DNA of 64,000 nt from Sclerotinia nivalis (Eukaryota > Ascomycota > Leotiomycetes > Helotiales > Sclerotiniaceae). The translations under genes were made by a program, and so were the position numbers. Position 1 is the first letter of the stretch, and each line of letters opens with the position of its first letter. This document shows, piece after piece, positions 32,763 to 45,023 of the stretch. Below the pieces are notes generated by a model, which did no database searches, was not told the origin of the DNA, and saw nothing but the letters and a program-made list of their open reading frames with translations. The stretch spans positions 620,001-684,000 of the forward strand of contig JAPEIS010000011.1 of NCBI GenBank assembly GCA_029531795.1, given 5' to 3'.

Positions 32763-35595
32763 CTAAATCTCATCCACATCCTCTTCCTCTCTAGTAACCC
32801 TCTTTCCCCTACTATCCAAAGTATTCAAAATAATCGAATCACTATCCCCCGCATCTCTCCCTTGCATTCCAAAAGCCTGTCTTCCTACCTCTGAATCCTT
32901 TAAGAATTCCCTCAACTTCTCCTTTCCAATCTCAACTCCTTGTGTACTAGCCGCATTTAACATGCGGATAATTGGACCCCAGAGATTGAGCGTGTAAGTG
33001 ACGTATCCTGCGACACCGCAAAGAATGAGGAAGACAAAGTAGATTGGATTGCGTAGGACTGTGGTGGACAAAGGTTAGTGGTTATGTTTAGGGGTGAGGA
33101 GGAAAAGTAATGTAAAAACATACCAGCAACAATCTCGTTCCAACCTAATGCCAACAATAGACCATAGAAGTACAAAGGAACTTGAGCCACACCACCAATA
33201 GCACTACGTTTAGCTTCAACATATACACCATCTGCTGTCTTCTTGAATCTAACCACGAGATCTTGACGTTTGCCTTCACTAAGAACTGTCATTTCTTCCT
33301 CAAGACTCTTTCCTTCTTCCTCATCCACACCACCAATAGGTGTAAGATCTTCTTCGTCTTTAGGATCAACACTAGCCGGAGTGCTACCAATCCATTCGGG
33401 TAATTCGGGAGATGATGATGTTTCCAAGAGTTTGAATTTGGCCAATAATGGTATGAGGGTAAGAGTTGATTCTCTAGCCTTGGTATAAATTCCCTCAATA
33501 TCATCAGAAGGACGCCATATACGTGGAACGCCCGCTTCATCGTAGCGGAACTTATCCTCAAAGTTCTCTCGAAGTTTAAGAAGGATATTACCTTCCATGA
33601 CTTCCTCGTCGATTTTGGCTCGGAGAACACCCCAACTCTTTCTCCTGAGACGCCATAGACCAACTTCGATCTCATCCTCACTAGCATCAAAGCTCTTTGC
33701 TCGTTCGATAAATTTAGACTCTGCTTCCTTGACTGTTCCAGTGAAAGTTTTCCATATTCTATCCCACAAATCTTTCTCAGTAGCAGGCTTTTCGTCTGTC
33801 TCGGGGGCTCCACTACCTCCTCTTCCAGAACCGAGTTTATTAAACTCAACTCCAATGGAATCGTTCAATCGTGATCTCACCCATCGCTCAACACGTGTTG
33901 CAAGACGTCTCATTTCTTCTTTTCTGAGATTACCGCTAACTTCGTTAAGTTCCTTTTCAAAGAGGTCGTATTGGGACTTAAAATTAGTCCACGATAACCC
34001 TTCAATATACAGGCTCTTCGCTTCTGCCTCGAAGGTTTTAAGCGCAACCTCCTTTTCTCGTTCCACAATATCTGCGAATTCATATGAAGCTGCCCTCTTC
34101 TGGCCATTCTTCACAGCAGTGGAAACGGCATCGCTAAACGATGCAACACCGGATTTGTGAGCTGCGATCAATTGACCATGGTATAATAACTTTAACCTCG
34201 TATCAATCTTACCTTCAAGCTCGGTATGCTTCAAAGTATATACGCCTTTGTGATACCTGCTAGCTTGTGTCTCAAAGTTCTTGATAGTACTAGTGCGAGC
34301 CGTTTTGCCGGTAACACCCAAATCAGCAATAACAGTAGGGTTCCCAGATCTGACATCTTCTCCTTGCTTCTCTTCAAGTGGATGAATCTTTCCGTCGAAT
34401 GAGACCAAAACTTCTCGAGAGATTTCGTCGCAACGAAATTGTGCCAAAAGTTCTTGCTGAGTAGGAAGGTCCAAATCTTTGTTATTCACGATTTGATCCC
34501 AGACACCCTCCGTGTATACTGCAAATCCATCTGCGGGAATTCTACGATGATACTCTGGCAAGAAGACCCCTCCCTCGAATCCTGCATCTTCAGCCCTTGT
34601 AGATTTACGGCCAGCTCTAAATCGTGTACCAAGCTTTTGCACTTCCGTAACGAACTTGTCTGGCTGTAAGATCTTATGTGGTAAAGCTGCGAATGCAAAG
34701 TCGAAATAGTCTTCTATCTTTGAATTCTCGAGGCCGGCTGGTTTTGAAAGAGAAGTCCATATTGAGCTTAAATCCTGAATAAGAGTGTCCTTAAGGTTCG
34801 CAAGTGGGGTGGTTCCAAGATGGTCTCGAATAACGAAGAATAGAAGGGATCGTGGGGTAGACCTGTGGGGTGTTACTAACTTTGTTAATGATCTCCAGAA
34901 GAGAAAACCTACTGCTTGTCCTTTAAGAATAGTTGGCAATTAACTTCAAATACAGTTTTGAGTAATCCCATATTTGCGCCCTGATATAAACCTACTTGAT
35001 GTTCCCATATATTTACAATGAGAACCTCTGAGGTGGCCAGAGCAAAAAGGGCACTTTTTCTTTCAAAGTCTTGATCTTCGCCCCGCTCTCTACCATCTGT
35101 TCCCTCAACATCCATAACCAAAATATTGTCTGCCATAGTCTCAGATTCAGAAGCTCCAGAGCTTTGATTCTTATTCTTTGACATCCATATTCCTTTTGTA
35201 GTCTGCCGCCTCTCCCTTTCGGACATCACCCCAAATTGTGTGCCAAATAAATAGTTGAGGAGCGTAGACTTTCCTGTCGATTGTGACCCAAATACTGATA
35301 TAAGGTGATAGTTAAAGCCAGAGTGTGCTGTATCGGTATATTGGAGATACTCGTTGAGATTAGGACTATAAAAATTCTGTCAGCCATGGCAGAGCTTCCA
35401 CCACCATACCATATTTGCGTACTTGAATTCCTTCTGCTCATCAATAACTTGTATGCCATGTTCATATTGTTCTTTTGTCGGCGCATCGCCGACAGATGCA
35501 AAGTTGCCATTCATTGTCATAACTGAAGGAGCTGTAGGAAATCTTGCAGCTGGAGAAGGCCTATCGCCGTGACCATTTATGTTGGAAGTAGCCAT
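32763..35595 (-). CDS. SEY1: Sey1, ER-fusion dynamin-like GTPase
   Basis: Four exons (35423-35595, 34913-35365, 33124-34862, 32763-33058) joined by introns of 50-65 bp give 886 residues. The GTPase domain (RHD3/Sey1 family) has G1 GSQSTGKST at residues 84-92, the switch I segment [11 protein letters not shown]3 [10 protein letters not shown], and [12 protein letters not shown] with the RD motif that replaces the usual G4. A long helical-bundle region follows, then two closely spaced membrane segments (about 770-812: [14 protein letters not shown] and [19 protein letters not shown]) forming a hairpin, and a cytosolic acidic tail. Sey1 is the fungal/plant counterpart of atlastin and fuses ER tubules homotypically. 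The reading is unambiguous; the start ATG precedes an N-terminal extension common in filamentous fungi. It is divergent from the permease gene to its right. Confidence 0.95.
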
Positions 35596-36596
35596 GTCTG
35601 TGATTGGCAACCAAGAATGAACAGTGAAAGAATAACCCTTATTTCTCAAGGGACAATTGGCATCTAATCTACTCAACTCAATATATTAAGCAGGTTTAGC
35701 CGATAACACGTGATTGATGTCGAAATCAAGAATGAATTAAAAAGAGGCACATCACAAATATTTGAACAGCAAACAAGTATGATATATACAAGTACATAAG
35801 GTTAATACGTGTATTATGCCCTCGACCCCGCCATTTTATGCCACCGAAGCTTTTTTCTTTTTTCATGAATATTTATTCATTAGATTGGTTGAGAACTTAC
35901 TTACACGTCATTTTGACAGCAGTACAAGAAAGATGCATAATTCAAGTTCATCTAATCATATCGTTGATTTATGTGGAGTTTGAAATTCAACGATAGGTAT
36001 TTTCATTTATTCTCATCTAACCTATTCCCATCTGATATTGAGAACATACAAGGCTGAAGGACCTATCCTCCCGTCTGATTCTTTTACTGGTCAAATATAT
36101 AGTGTGTTACATTTATCATGGATTTCTCCAGATTTTCCCCTCCCTCTACCCCTTTTTATATAGTTTGGCCTTATAATTCACGACTACTTTATTTGTACCT
36201 CGCCATATCAGTGAACATTGGCATGGCATTTAGGATTCCAAAGATACGGGACCTCAAGCTACGGTAGTGCTTTGTGCTATGTTTCTTTTACGTTATGACC
36301 ATTAAATAAAGTTCTGGAATCAAAAGTCGCCGGTAAATGACAATTGCCATTGACAAATCTCTAAATCATAGGTTTTCCCGATATTTAGACGCTATCACCA
36401 TCGATAAGTTATCATTGATTTCTCTATCTTTCGGCGATCTCACGGTCTCTAAAGTCAGTGTTTGACCCTTTATCAACACTTGTATATACTTCAACTTCCT
36501 CAATTGCTAGAGATTCAACCTCTCAGCATTTCTTTTATCAATCCTTGTTTTTTTTTCTCATCAGCATATACTATCTTAGTTTGCTTTTGTTTGACA
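35596..36596. other. Divergent spacer between SEY1 and permease
   Basis: Promoter regions for both flanking genes are expected. No coding feature or recognisable repeat is seen beyond short T-runs. Confidence 0.6.
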
Positions 36597-38470
36597 ATGG
36601 TGGTTTCAAATCAAGATGCTGCGTTGGCAACTATGGGATACACGGCTGAATTGCCTCGTTCCCTAAGTATGATGAGTATTCTGGGCCTGTATGTTACATC
36701 CTCTTGCCCCTGTTAGCCAATACTAACCAAAGTATCAGATCATTCGCTATTATGGCGGTTCCATTCGGTCTCAGCACAACATTCGCTTACTCCCTGACCG
36801 ATGGACAATCTGTGACCGTCTTATATGGCTGGATCTTCGTATCATTTATATCACTTTCTATCGCTGCTTCACTGGCTGAGATTTGTAGTGTGTATCCAAC
36901 ATCTGGAGGCGTATAGTGAGTACAGTCTCAAAGATTTCTTTTAAAATAAATCATCCACGCTGCACTTGTCAATGCCGAAACTCCCCGAGAATGCCGAGGC
37001 CTTTGCTAAAGTCTAGAACTGACTTTGAAATGTAGTTACTGGTCTGCGATGCTTAGTACCAGAAAGTATGCTCCTGTTGTTTCCTGGATCACGGGTTGGT
37101 TGACCTTGGTGGGCAATTGGACTGTGACTTTGTCCATCAACTTTTCAGTATGTTCAACCCCTCGGAGAATGAACTATGTCCAAAATGCTAATATTTAGTA
37201 ACAGGGCGCACAACTAATTTTGAGTTCTATCTCGGTCTTTAACGAGGATTTCGTAGCCAATGCATGGCAAACAGTCCTTTGTTTCTGGGCCGTTATGGCA
37301 ATTGCTTTCACAGTAAATGTATTCGGTGCTAAGTACTTGGATTTGATCAACAAAATCTGTATATACTGGACCTCGGCTTCAGTTATCATCATCATTGTCA
37401 CTCTTTTAGTAATGGCAGATGATCGTCGAGATGCTGAGTTTGTTTTCACCCATTTCGATGCCTCAGCATCTGGTTGGCCTTCTGGCTGGGCTTGGTTCGT
37501 AGGACTTCTTCAAGCCTCCTACACATTGACCGGTTACGGGATGGTCGCTGCCATGTGCGAAGAAGTACAAAACCCTGAACGAGAAGTTCCCAAAGCTATG
37601 GTTCTATCAGTTTTCGCGGCCGGTGTTACTGGAGTACTCTACTTGGTTCCTCTATTATTCGTACTCCCAGACGTATCTTCAATTCTCGGTCAATTAAACG
37701 GCCAACCAATCGGTTACATCTTTAAAACAGTAACCGGTTCCGCAGCCGGTGGGTTCGGACTTCTTTTCCTCATCCTCGGTATTCTCTTTTTCGCCGGTGT
37801 TGGTGCTCTCACTGCCGCAAGTCGTTGCACCTATGCCTTTGCACGCGATGGCGCCATTCCCGGTTCTCGTCTCTGGAAGAGCGTGCACCCTCAATATGAT
37901 ATTCCATTATGGGCTCTCGTACTTTCCACCGTCGTGGACTGTATTCTGGGATGCATTTATTTTGGTTCCACGAGTGCTTTCAATGCATTCACCGGTGTGG
38001 CTACCATTTGTCTGTCGGTTTCATACGGCATTCCCATATTGGTTAACCTTATCCGAGGAAGACAGGCGGTAAAACATGCTTCGTTCTCGTTGGGAAGGTT
38101 TGGCTTTGTTCTTAATGCTATTACTGTTGTTGTGAGTACTAGAGAACCCCCCCTCTTCTAATCCCTTAACTAATTGATGATTGTACAGTGGATTACCCTA
38201 GCCATCATCCTTTTCTGCATGCCAACCGCCATTCCTGTCACTCCTGTAAGTATGAATTACGCGAGTGTAGTCTTTGTATTCTTCGCTTCTATAAGTCTCC
38301 TTTGGTATGTGATTAGAGGTAGAAAAGAGTTCAGTGGTCCCCCAGTTGTTTCGGCTGAGGAGGCGGAACATAATGGGCAAATTGTGGGTGGTGTGGGGAG
38401 AGTTGTCACGGAAGATGGAAGTGCGCAAGCTTCATTTGGAAGTGACACAGAGAAAGCGAATCGGAAGTGA
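36597..38470 (+). CDS. Amino acid/GABA/choline permease (APC superfamily)
   Basis: Five exons (36597-36688, 36739-36915, 37036-37147, 37205-38131, 38189-38470) join to 529 residues. The N-terminus has the family's ELPRSLSMMSILGLSFAIMAVPFG start of TM1 and GWIFVSFISLSIAASLAEICS with YPTSGGVYYW in TM2. The middle has the conserved MCEEVQNPEREVPKAM loop, and the end has SMNYASVVFV before a cytosolic tail. This pattern belongs to the amino acid/choline transporter group of fungi (yeast Hnm1, Uga4 relatives). It should be a 12-helix plasma-membrane or vacuolar transporter for amino acids, GABA, choline or polyamines; the substrate is not assignable. A perfect GTAAGT at about 38247 lies inside the last exon but is translated as part of the conserved motif. 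Confidence 0.92.
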
Positions 38471-38663
38471 GGGGTTAGATTATGTACGATTATGAGTATG
38501 ATATATGGGCATCATGTAGTGATATGGCTTGGATGAATCAAAAATGTAGCGACATTTGTATGAATTAGAACGATATTAGATTTCTAGATATCTTTGTATG
38601 GACTAAATAATAAAATTTCAGATTGGTGCAGTTAGAAGAGTATATCATACCCGATAGCCATTG

Positions 38664-39617
38664 TTAGTCCTCCGTGTCGACATTCATCTTCGACCTTTCT
38701 TCTCTCCTCTTGTCTTTTTTCTCTTTCTTCCTCTGGGCTTTCAGAAGCTTCTTTGCTTCTTGCCTTGCCTTTCTCTCATCATCTGATCCCTGCTCCGTCT
38801 CGGGCTCTCCCTCATAAGCTTTCTCGGTATCGGTAGGTGCGTTATCCTTAGGACTCGTATCGACGGGCTTGCTGCGGAACAGATTGAAATCTTCCTCGTC
38901 CACATCCATCTGATCAAGAGCTTTAGGCGACTTATTTTCCACGTTACTTTCCTCATCATCCTCTTCCGCCAGCGCATTCTTCTGTTTCGACTTCTTCCTC
39001 TTCTTTTTCTTGGACTTTTTCGATGTAACTTCCGTGCTCTCATCAGCATCTTCCAGCTGGAGCAACAAGGCTTTATTGACCAGCTCTTTTCCTTCTTCAG
39101 CCTGGTTTTGCGCAAGCAGAGCTTTATTGATCAATGGTTTATCATCATCCCCTCCATTTGCCCTATTGTGTTTCGTTTTTAATTTCTTTGCTTTCCCCAA
39201 GGCAGTTCGACCTTCATCCTCATCACTACTAGCAGCCGCCATAGCCCTCTTCGCACTCACAGCCTTCTCCTCAGCATCTCTCGCCTTACTAGCTCTCAAC
39301 TCTTTCGAAGGGAGCATTTTGTCGCGAAGTGTTTTCTGACTACGTTCTGCTGCAGGCTTTAAGAATTTCGCAAATGCTGGATCGATATTGAGTGGTTGAT
39401 TGCCAGCTGACGTAGGGAACCATAAGGCATCCTCAGCGTCAATTTCTTCTTGCGTCTTACGGCGTCTGTCGGTAGGGTATTTTGCTAGGATGTTTTCCGC
39501 GATGGCTTCACGTTTTGCGAGGGCCATTTGAATGCGATTCATTTTCGCATTGAATTCCTCCCATGTTTCCTTTTTGGGTGGAAGTTGTTCCGATTGATCA
39601 TCTGCGAATTTCACCAT
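38664..39617 (-). CDS. Lysine-rich nuclear-type protein (DUF3245-like)
   Basis: One intronless frame runs from the ATG at 39615-39617 to a stop at 38664, 317 residues. The N-terminal part has a conserved-looking block, WEEFNAKMNRIQMALAKREA, then PTDRRRKTQEEIDAEDALWF and FAKFLKPAAERSQKTLRD, which resembles the fungal family of unknown function DUF3245. I am only fairly sure of that match. The rest is a highly charged coiled-coil-like region with repeated NKALLAQ/NKALLLQ motifs, a lysine run (KKSKKKKRKKSKQK) and a KKLLKAQRKKEKKDKRREE end, typical of nucleolar or ribosome-assembly proteins. The open frame extends upstream past 39617 with further ATGs, but those residues look like leader sequence. 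Convergent with the permease (193 bp), divergent from LSC2 (359 bp). Confidence 0.8.
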   Translation of the reverse strand: MVKFADDQSEQLPPKKETWEEFNAKMNRIQMALAKREAIAENILAKYPTDRRRKTQEEIDAEDALWFPTSAGNQPLNIDPAFAKFLKPAAERSQKTLRDKMLPSKELRASKARDAEEKAVSAKRAMAAASSDEDEGRTALGKAKKLKTKHNRANGGDDDKPLINKALLAQNQAEEGKELVNKALLLQLEDADESTEVTSKKSKKKKRKKSKQKNALAEEDDEESNVENKSPKALDQMDVDEEDFNLFRSKPVDTSPKDNAPTDTEKAYEGEPETEQGSDDERKARQEAKKLLKAQRKKEKKDKRREERSKMNVDTED

Positions 39618-39976
39618 GATGTTTTGTTCTGTATGACTGTATCGTGCGATTTTCAAACCCCTCGTGCGGGGGATTAAATGTGTACTTCGTGTTGCGTATT
39701 GCGTATGTTCGTTCATTCGTTGTAACAAAAATGTAATGTCTCTGATTGTAAGACTTAACAAGGCTAGACTAGAAGTTAGAATAAAAATAATTTTGATAAG
39801 CTCAGATTCGAAAAGTTTCAAGGATTCATCCCACGTGAAATTAGCGACATAGGTTCCTTACGCTACCCGTATTAGCTTCGCGAATTCCCGTTTGACGGAA
39901 GGACAATCACTGAAAAAAAGATCTGGTTACGATAGAAAGACGGCAATTGTGTCTTGCGCTTTAATAGAATATCAAC
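39618..39976. other. Shared divergent promoter of LSC2 and the DUF3245-like gene
   Basis: A 359 bp interval with no coding signal separates two outward-facing start codons, so both genes probably share this promoter region. No specific element is recognised. Confidence 0.55.
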
Positions 39977-41465
39977 ATGTTCAAGCTAGCTAGAAGCCAA
40001 CCTTTGGCAGCTGCCTTGAAGGCAAGCAGGGTAATTTTTTCAGATCCAAATAGTCTCTTATCAACAAAGTTAACATGGCCCCAGGTCTCTATGTCATCAC
40101 GCATGGTCGGCGCCGCGCAACAAAAAAGAGCTTTGAGCATACACGAGTATCTTTCAGCGGATTTGTTGAGAAAGGTACGAATTAGTTATATGCGCGCAGA
40201 CGAATCTGACGAGAATACAGTATGAAATTGGCGTTCCCAATGGAGCTGTTGCAAAATCAGCCGCTGAGGCAGAGGTTATTGCAAAGAAGATTGGCGGAGA
40301 TGACATGGTTATCAAGGCACAAGTTCTTGCTGGTGGAAGAGGAAAGGGTACTTTCGACAATGGGTTAAAGGGAGGAGTCCGAGTTATTTACTCTCCTACC
40401 GAAGCAAAGATGTTCGCAGAGCAAATGATCGGACACAAGCTTGTTACCAAGCAAACTGGTGCCCAAGGACGTATCTGTAACTCCGTCTACATTTGCGAGC
40501 GCAAGTTTGCTCGCCGGGAATTCTACCTTGCTATCTTGATGGATCGTGCTTCCCAAGGACCAGTTATCGTTTCTTCGTCTCAAGGTGGAATGGATATCGA
40601 AACTGTTGCAAAGGAAAGCCCAAACGCAATAACAACTACCTACATTGATATCCACAAGGGTGTTACTGATGATATCGCACGAAAGATTGTTACTGATATT
40701 GGTTTCAGTGAACAATGTATCGAAGATGCCAAGGATACCGTTCAAAAGCTTTACAAGATTTTCATGGAGAAGGATGCTACTCAAATCGAGATCAACCCCC
40801 TCTCTGAGACCTCGGATCACAAGGTTCTTGCCATGGATGCCAAACTTGGTTTCGATGATAATGCCGAATTCCGTCAAAAGGAGGTCTTTGAATGGCGCGA
40901 CACTACTCAAGAAGATGCTGAGGAAGTCCGTGCCGCAGAATCTGGTCTTAACTTCATCAAGCTCGGTGGTGATATCGGATGTTTGGTAAACGGTGCCGGT
41001 CTTGCTATGGCTACTATGGATATCATTAAGCTTAATGGTGGTGAGCCAGCTAACTTCCTTGATGTTGGAGGTGGAGCTACCCCACAAGCTATCAGGGAGG
41101 CTTTCACTCTCATCACCAGCGACCCTAAGGTTACCGCTATCTTCGTTAACATCTTCGGTGGTATCGTTCGTTGTGATGCTATCGCTCAAGGTCTCATCAG
41201 CACTGTTGAGAGCATGAACCTCAGGATCCCAATTATTGCAAGATTGCAAGGAACAAACATGGAAGCTGCACATCAGTTGATCAACGACTCCGGTCTTAAG
41301 ATTTTCTCCATTGATGACTTGCAAAGCGCAGCAGAGAAGGCTGTCCAATTCTCGAAGGTTGTGAAGATGGGTAAGTTCATTCGTAATCCATATCAGTGAT
41401 CATCGCTAACAAATCCATCAGCTCGTGATATCGATGTTGGTGTTGAGTTTTCTTTGGGCATTTAA
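39977..41465 (+). CDS. LSC2: Succinyl-CoA ligase beta subunit, mitochondrial
   Basis: Three exons (39977-40174, 40221-41370, 41422-41465) with introns of 46 and 51 bp give 463 residues. The basic N-terminus ([18 protein letters not shown]) is a mitochondrial presequence. The mature protein starts near [20 protein letters not shown], the standard start of the ATP-grasp domain. [16 protein letters not shown] is the nucleotide-binding stretch, EINPLSE holds metal-binding residues, and [13 protein letters not shown] with [13 protein letters not shown] forms the CoA-ligase domain facing the alpha subunit. The short last exon encodes [14 protein letters not shown]. With the alpha subunit it converts succinyl-CoA to succinate with ATP or GTP synthesis in the matrix, one step before SDH1, which lies 26 kb away without apparent linkage. 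Confidence 0.96.
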
Positions 41466-41876
41466 GCGGTTACATAGATAGGTTTTCTCCTTGTTTGTAT
41501 TGATTCCCACCATCTTTAGATCAATGGATGACCTCGGCTGAGTTCCCATGTATAATGCATCGAGTTTCATGTCCATATTCATTGTCTTCCTCTTTATTCA
41601 TTGTGAAACATTTCGAAATAATGTAGTAATCAATCATGTATATTGAAACTACTCCTAGGAGCAATGCGATATTCTATAAAAAGAAACAACCTGACTGACT
41701 CTTCGCGAATAATAGATTCCAGGTTAACAGATCCAGCCACAAAATCCGGCTTTAAAGCATATCTTTTTAGTTTCACAAAACGTCCAACCCACTCACCCAT
41801 TCACTCATTCCTCCTCTGCCTCGGCTTCGTCCAATCCAATACACTCCAAGTCTACCTCCCAATCAACAACCCCAAC
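41466..41876. other. Spacer between convergent LSC2 and membrane-protein gene
   Basis: Holds the LSC2 3' UTR. A 182-codon plus-strand frame (41643-42191) begins with TTG and mostly overlaps the opposite gene in reverse, so it is not called. Confidence 0.6.
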
Positions 41877-42551
41877 TCATACAACAAGCACCTCTCCCTT
41901 TTCCCCCGCCCCCAACAATCCGCCCATACTCCTACAATTCCTCACCGCAATAACATAAGCCGGTTCCATCACTACCTCCACCTCTCCCCTTCCAACCCCA
42001 ATCCCAATCCCAGCTGCATCCCCATACCCTCCATCCCCATCCCCATCCCCCGGACCTTGCGGCATAAAAAAGAACACCACAAACGCAATAAACAAAGCCC
42101 TCCACTCAAATTCCCTAAGATATCTCATCAACACAACATAATAAGGCCGAATCGTTGCGAGTACATGGAAAATCACCGCAGGTATCGTTGAAAACAAGTG
42201 CAAGATGAAGTTCGAGAAGCGCTGGAAATAGGACGTGAGATGGGAGAGGAGCGTGCGGAGGGTGAGGAGGGGTGAGGTTCGGGCTGCGGGGAGCGGGTGC
42301 GGAAATGGGTTGGGGATTGTGGGGGGGCGGGAGAGGTGGAGTTGGGTTAGGTAGAAGGGGGTTGGTTGTTGTTGTGGCTGTGGGACGGGATGGGGAGGAG
42401 GGGCGAAGTAGCGAGCTGGAAGTACGGGGTGATTGAGCGGACCTTGGGAGGGGGATGGAAAGACTGGTTCGAAGGGGCGGGAGGGGCGGTAGCCGGTTGT
42501 CCAGGAGAGGGGTGTGTATCCTCCCGCGGTGGGGAAAGGGTGAGAGGACAT
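41877..42551 (-). CDS. Proline-rich putative membrane protein
   Basis: A single frame of 224 residues runs from the ATG at 42549-42551. I do not recognise it. The first ~90 residues are Pro-rich with Gln runs (PQPQQQPTPF) and look disordered. A hydrophobic region follows (about 105-165), with segments around FILHLFSTIPAVIFHVLATI and WRALFIAFVVFFFMP that could be one or two membrane helices. A Gly/Asp-rich spacer (GPGDGDGDGGYG) and a short tail end it. Composition of the Pro- and Gly-rich parts leaves the antisense strand open too. The ATG start, membrane segment and lack of introns make a small fungal membrane protein likely. Confidence 0.55.
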   Translation of the reverse strand: MSSHPFPTAGGYTPLSWTTGYRPSRPFEPVFPSPSQGPLNHPVLPARYFAPPPHPVPQPQQQPTPFYLTQLHLSRPPTIPNPFPHPLPAARTSPLLTLRTLLSHLTSYFQRFSNFILHLFSTIPAVIFHVLATIRPYYVVLMRYLREFEWRALFIAFVVFFFMPQGPGDGDGDGGYGDAAGIGIGVGRGEVEVVMEPAYVIAVRNCRSMGGLLGAGEKGEVLVV

Positions 42552-44807
42552 TTTGAACTAGAGTCTTATTGAAGAGAGGATAGGAGGGGATTGTAGATAA
42601 TGGTTAGGAGAATTAGAACGAAGTATTTCCTAGTAGGAAGTTTGAGTGGGCTATTTGTGTAGCCTGCTTGAGAGATTTGACCAGTATTCTCTGATCCTAC
42701 TGGGGAAGAGAAAAAGAAGAGCAAATGAAGGGTAGGGAATAGGATACTTATAGATACGAAATGGAGCGGAGAGGTGCTGGAATTTTCTCTCTTTGGGGGT
42801 TTGTTGTCTACTTTGTATCATTTTACAGTAGGTGATTTCATTTAGATATTAGTAGGATTCAAGTTCGCTAATTCGCTAAGTAGGTATTTTTACAATTCTT
42901 CTTGTTTAGTTCTTGTGTAGTGGATGTTTCGTCTTAGGTAGCGAAATTTCTATGCGATGCTCGATTTTTGGTTTCGCTTAAATTTCTGAGGATCGGTTGT
43001 AGGTTTCTATTGTTGGAGCTTGTGGTGAAGTGTTTCAGGGGGAGTTTGGAGATCAAGATGAAAGCAAAAGGCGCAAGAGAGACCCTGTGAATGTCTGATG
43101 AAATCTTCGGTTTGACTCTTGATAACAATGAATTGGATGGAGAATATCGCACGGAGATAGTGACTGGAAATGACGAGAAGATCTGGAAATGAAGAGAAGC
43201 AATTTTGAAACATGGTTCAGAGGTGGAGGGTTTGTATGTAGGTTATATAGATGTTTAAACAGCTAGTAGAGTCTTGATTGGCAGATTGTGCTGCATGTTT
43301 GTGTAGGAGAAGATAATGATTGTGTTGAATCATGGGAACGGTCATGTGTCAGAAAAGAGAGTTTGCTAGTTGTAAATTGATTGATAGGCTGTCACGGTAG
43401 GACTTTTTTTCATGACAATGGGTAACAGGGTATTTGCGACGAGGAGGAAACAGAGGAGGAAGTGCTTTCTAGACGGGTGCCTATGTAGAGAGCAGCAGGT
43501 TTAGATAAAATAATAACATATATAATTACTCAAACGGACTTTCCACTTTCAATATTTTTCCCGCAGACGTTCCACAATGCCTAAAAGTACTAAATCTTAA
43601 CGGTGACCACTTATAAAAACGATCACAGCCCATATCCACTACTTATAGGGAAGAAGTCGCTCAGTCACATCTAGGTATTTTGACCACGCCCAGCGATAGA
43701 AAGTCAGGCTTGATACCGTCAAAGGTGCTCTCTACCACGACCAATAGTATGAAAAGACCCGTGCGACTAAAGATAAACTAGCAGAACTATACTAGTCTCA
43801 AGACCCTGTTGAAGATGGGAATGCTTTGAAAATGGTTAGCTGTGAGAAAGGAGGTAACGTATTGACGAGGCGAAGCTGGTGCATTACATTGTTGCGGGTA
43901 ATTCCTGGAGGAATCATCAACAACGTGGAGATATAAATGATAAAATCAGGGAGCAATCGGGGATTAAAGGACGGAAAGAAAATCCAAAGTTTCAGTAAAC
44001 AGAGCTCGCCGTAGAATTCAACAATCGCCATGTTGATTTAAAATCATTTAATACCCCCTACGACCTCTCGAGCCGAATTACATCGTAGCAGCCAACACTT
44101 GTGGGTGACATTACTGCAAGCATAAAGGGCCTCTGGGAATTTCTGATTCGCAAACTTGTCTTCCACTAGGAGCAAGAGTGTGCTTCAAAACTGTCAAGTC
44201 ATCTATTTCTCCAATCCAGGCAGGGGCTCGTTACTGTAGCAATACCGGCTTTAGTCCTTGAGGATACTAGCGGTGGTATACGTGTACGCGAAGATCATCA
44301 GGCATGGCGAAAAATGGTTTGCAGTAATAATGTTGAAAATTGAATCACGATGATATGGCGTGGTGGCCTATTGAAACAATTCCGGCGTCTCTTTGGACGT
44401 TTCTTGCATCAAACATAAAAAATCGGAAATCGTATTAATTTAACGTTTCAAGTAAAATTTGATATTAAAATCATTGAATTAGACTGAAAATCATCTTTGC
44501 CCCGCTCCTTTACTAGATCATTCTTCTCTCCTCAAAATTTTCCTTTCCTTCCCAAATCATAATACAAATTTCTGTTCAAATGTCGAAAAATGTCAAACAC
44601 AACATTCAATCACGACGTACGTAGTTGAACCTTAATATTGGACTCCGGAGCATGCCAGCACCCGCCACCCCTCCCTCCCCCAAAAACCCATCCAGTTTGT
44701 TGAGGTAGGCGGGCTCGTTCCTATTGGATGACCATTAAAGTGAGCAAGAGACCAGAAAATCATCAGGAAGACTACCCGAATATCTGCCCACCACAGCTAC
44801 GTACGCA
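42552..44807. other. Gene-free spacer
   Basis: Open frames up to 77 codons (43798-44031 minus, 42934-43152 minus) show no domain, signal peptide or spliced continuation. The left part is the upstream region of the membrane-protein gene. I see no repeat or RNA gene. Confidence 0.55.
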
Positions 44808-45023
44808 CTAACTATTACGTAACTTTTCCGGACATTCAGGGCATACATGTCCCGGGACTTTGATGACCGAGCTTCCAAGATGCGCATCTGTGTATCCTGT
44901 ACAGTTGGGACCTCCATGCTGGCTGCAATGAATGGCTGTCTTCTCCTCCTTCTCGTGTTTCGGGGTTGCGGTGCAGTTCTGGTACGTTCTTTTGGTGATG
45001 CGTTGTTCGCAAGCACATCCCAT
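44808..45023 (-). CDS. Possible small Cys-rich protein
   Basis: A 71-residue frame starts at an ATG in a good context (CACCATGG). It has a regular Cys/His pattern: CAC near the start, then single Cys residues, IHC, GPNC and a final HVCPECPEK. Such spacing is common in short uncharacterised fungal zinc-binding proteins. The frame stays open upstream of the ATG through a stretch beginning near an AG acceptor, so a first exon may be missing. There is no signal peptide. Other frames on both strands are open here, including a 117-codon plus-strand frame, so this is a weak call. Confidence 0.3.
   Translation of the reverse strand: MGCACEQRITKRTYQNCTATPKHEKEEKTAIHCSQHGGPNCTGYTDAHLGSSVIKVPGHVCPECPEKLRNS

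Noticed and set aside
33289..34160. 188- and 187-codon frames overlapping SEY1 on both strands
   Set aside because: The SEY1 frame through this region matches the family throughout; these are out-of-frame shadows.
38245..38265. Perfect GTAAGT donor inside the last exon of the permease
   Set aside because: Translation through it gives the conserved SMNYASVV motif of the family, so splicing here would remove required sequence.
40365..41348. 327-codon open frame antisense to the succinyl-CoA ligase gene
   Set aside because: It is the mirror of a strongly conserved coding exon and has no domain of its own. Codon bias of highly expressed genes often leaves the antisense frame open.
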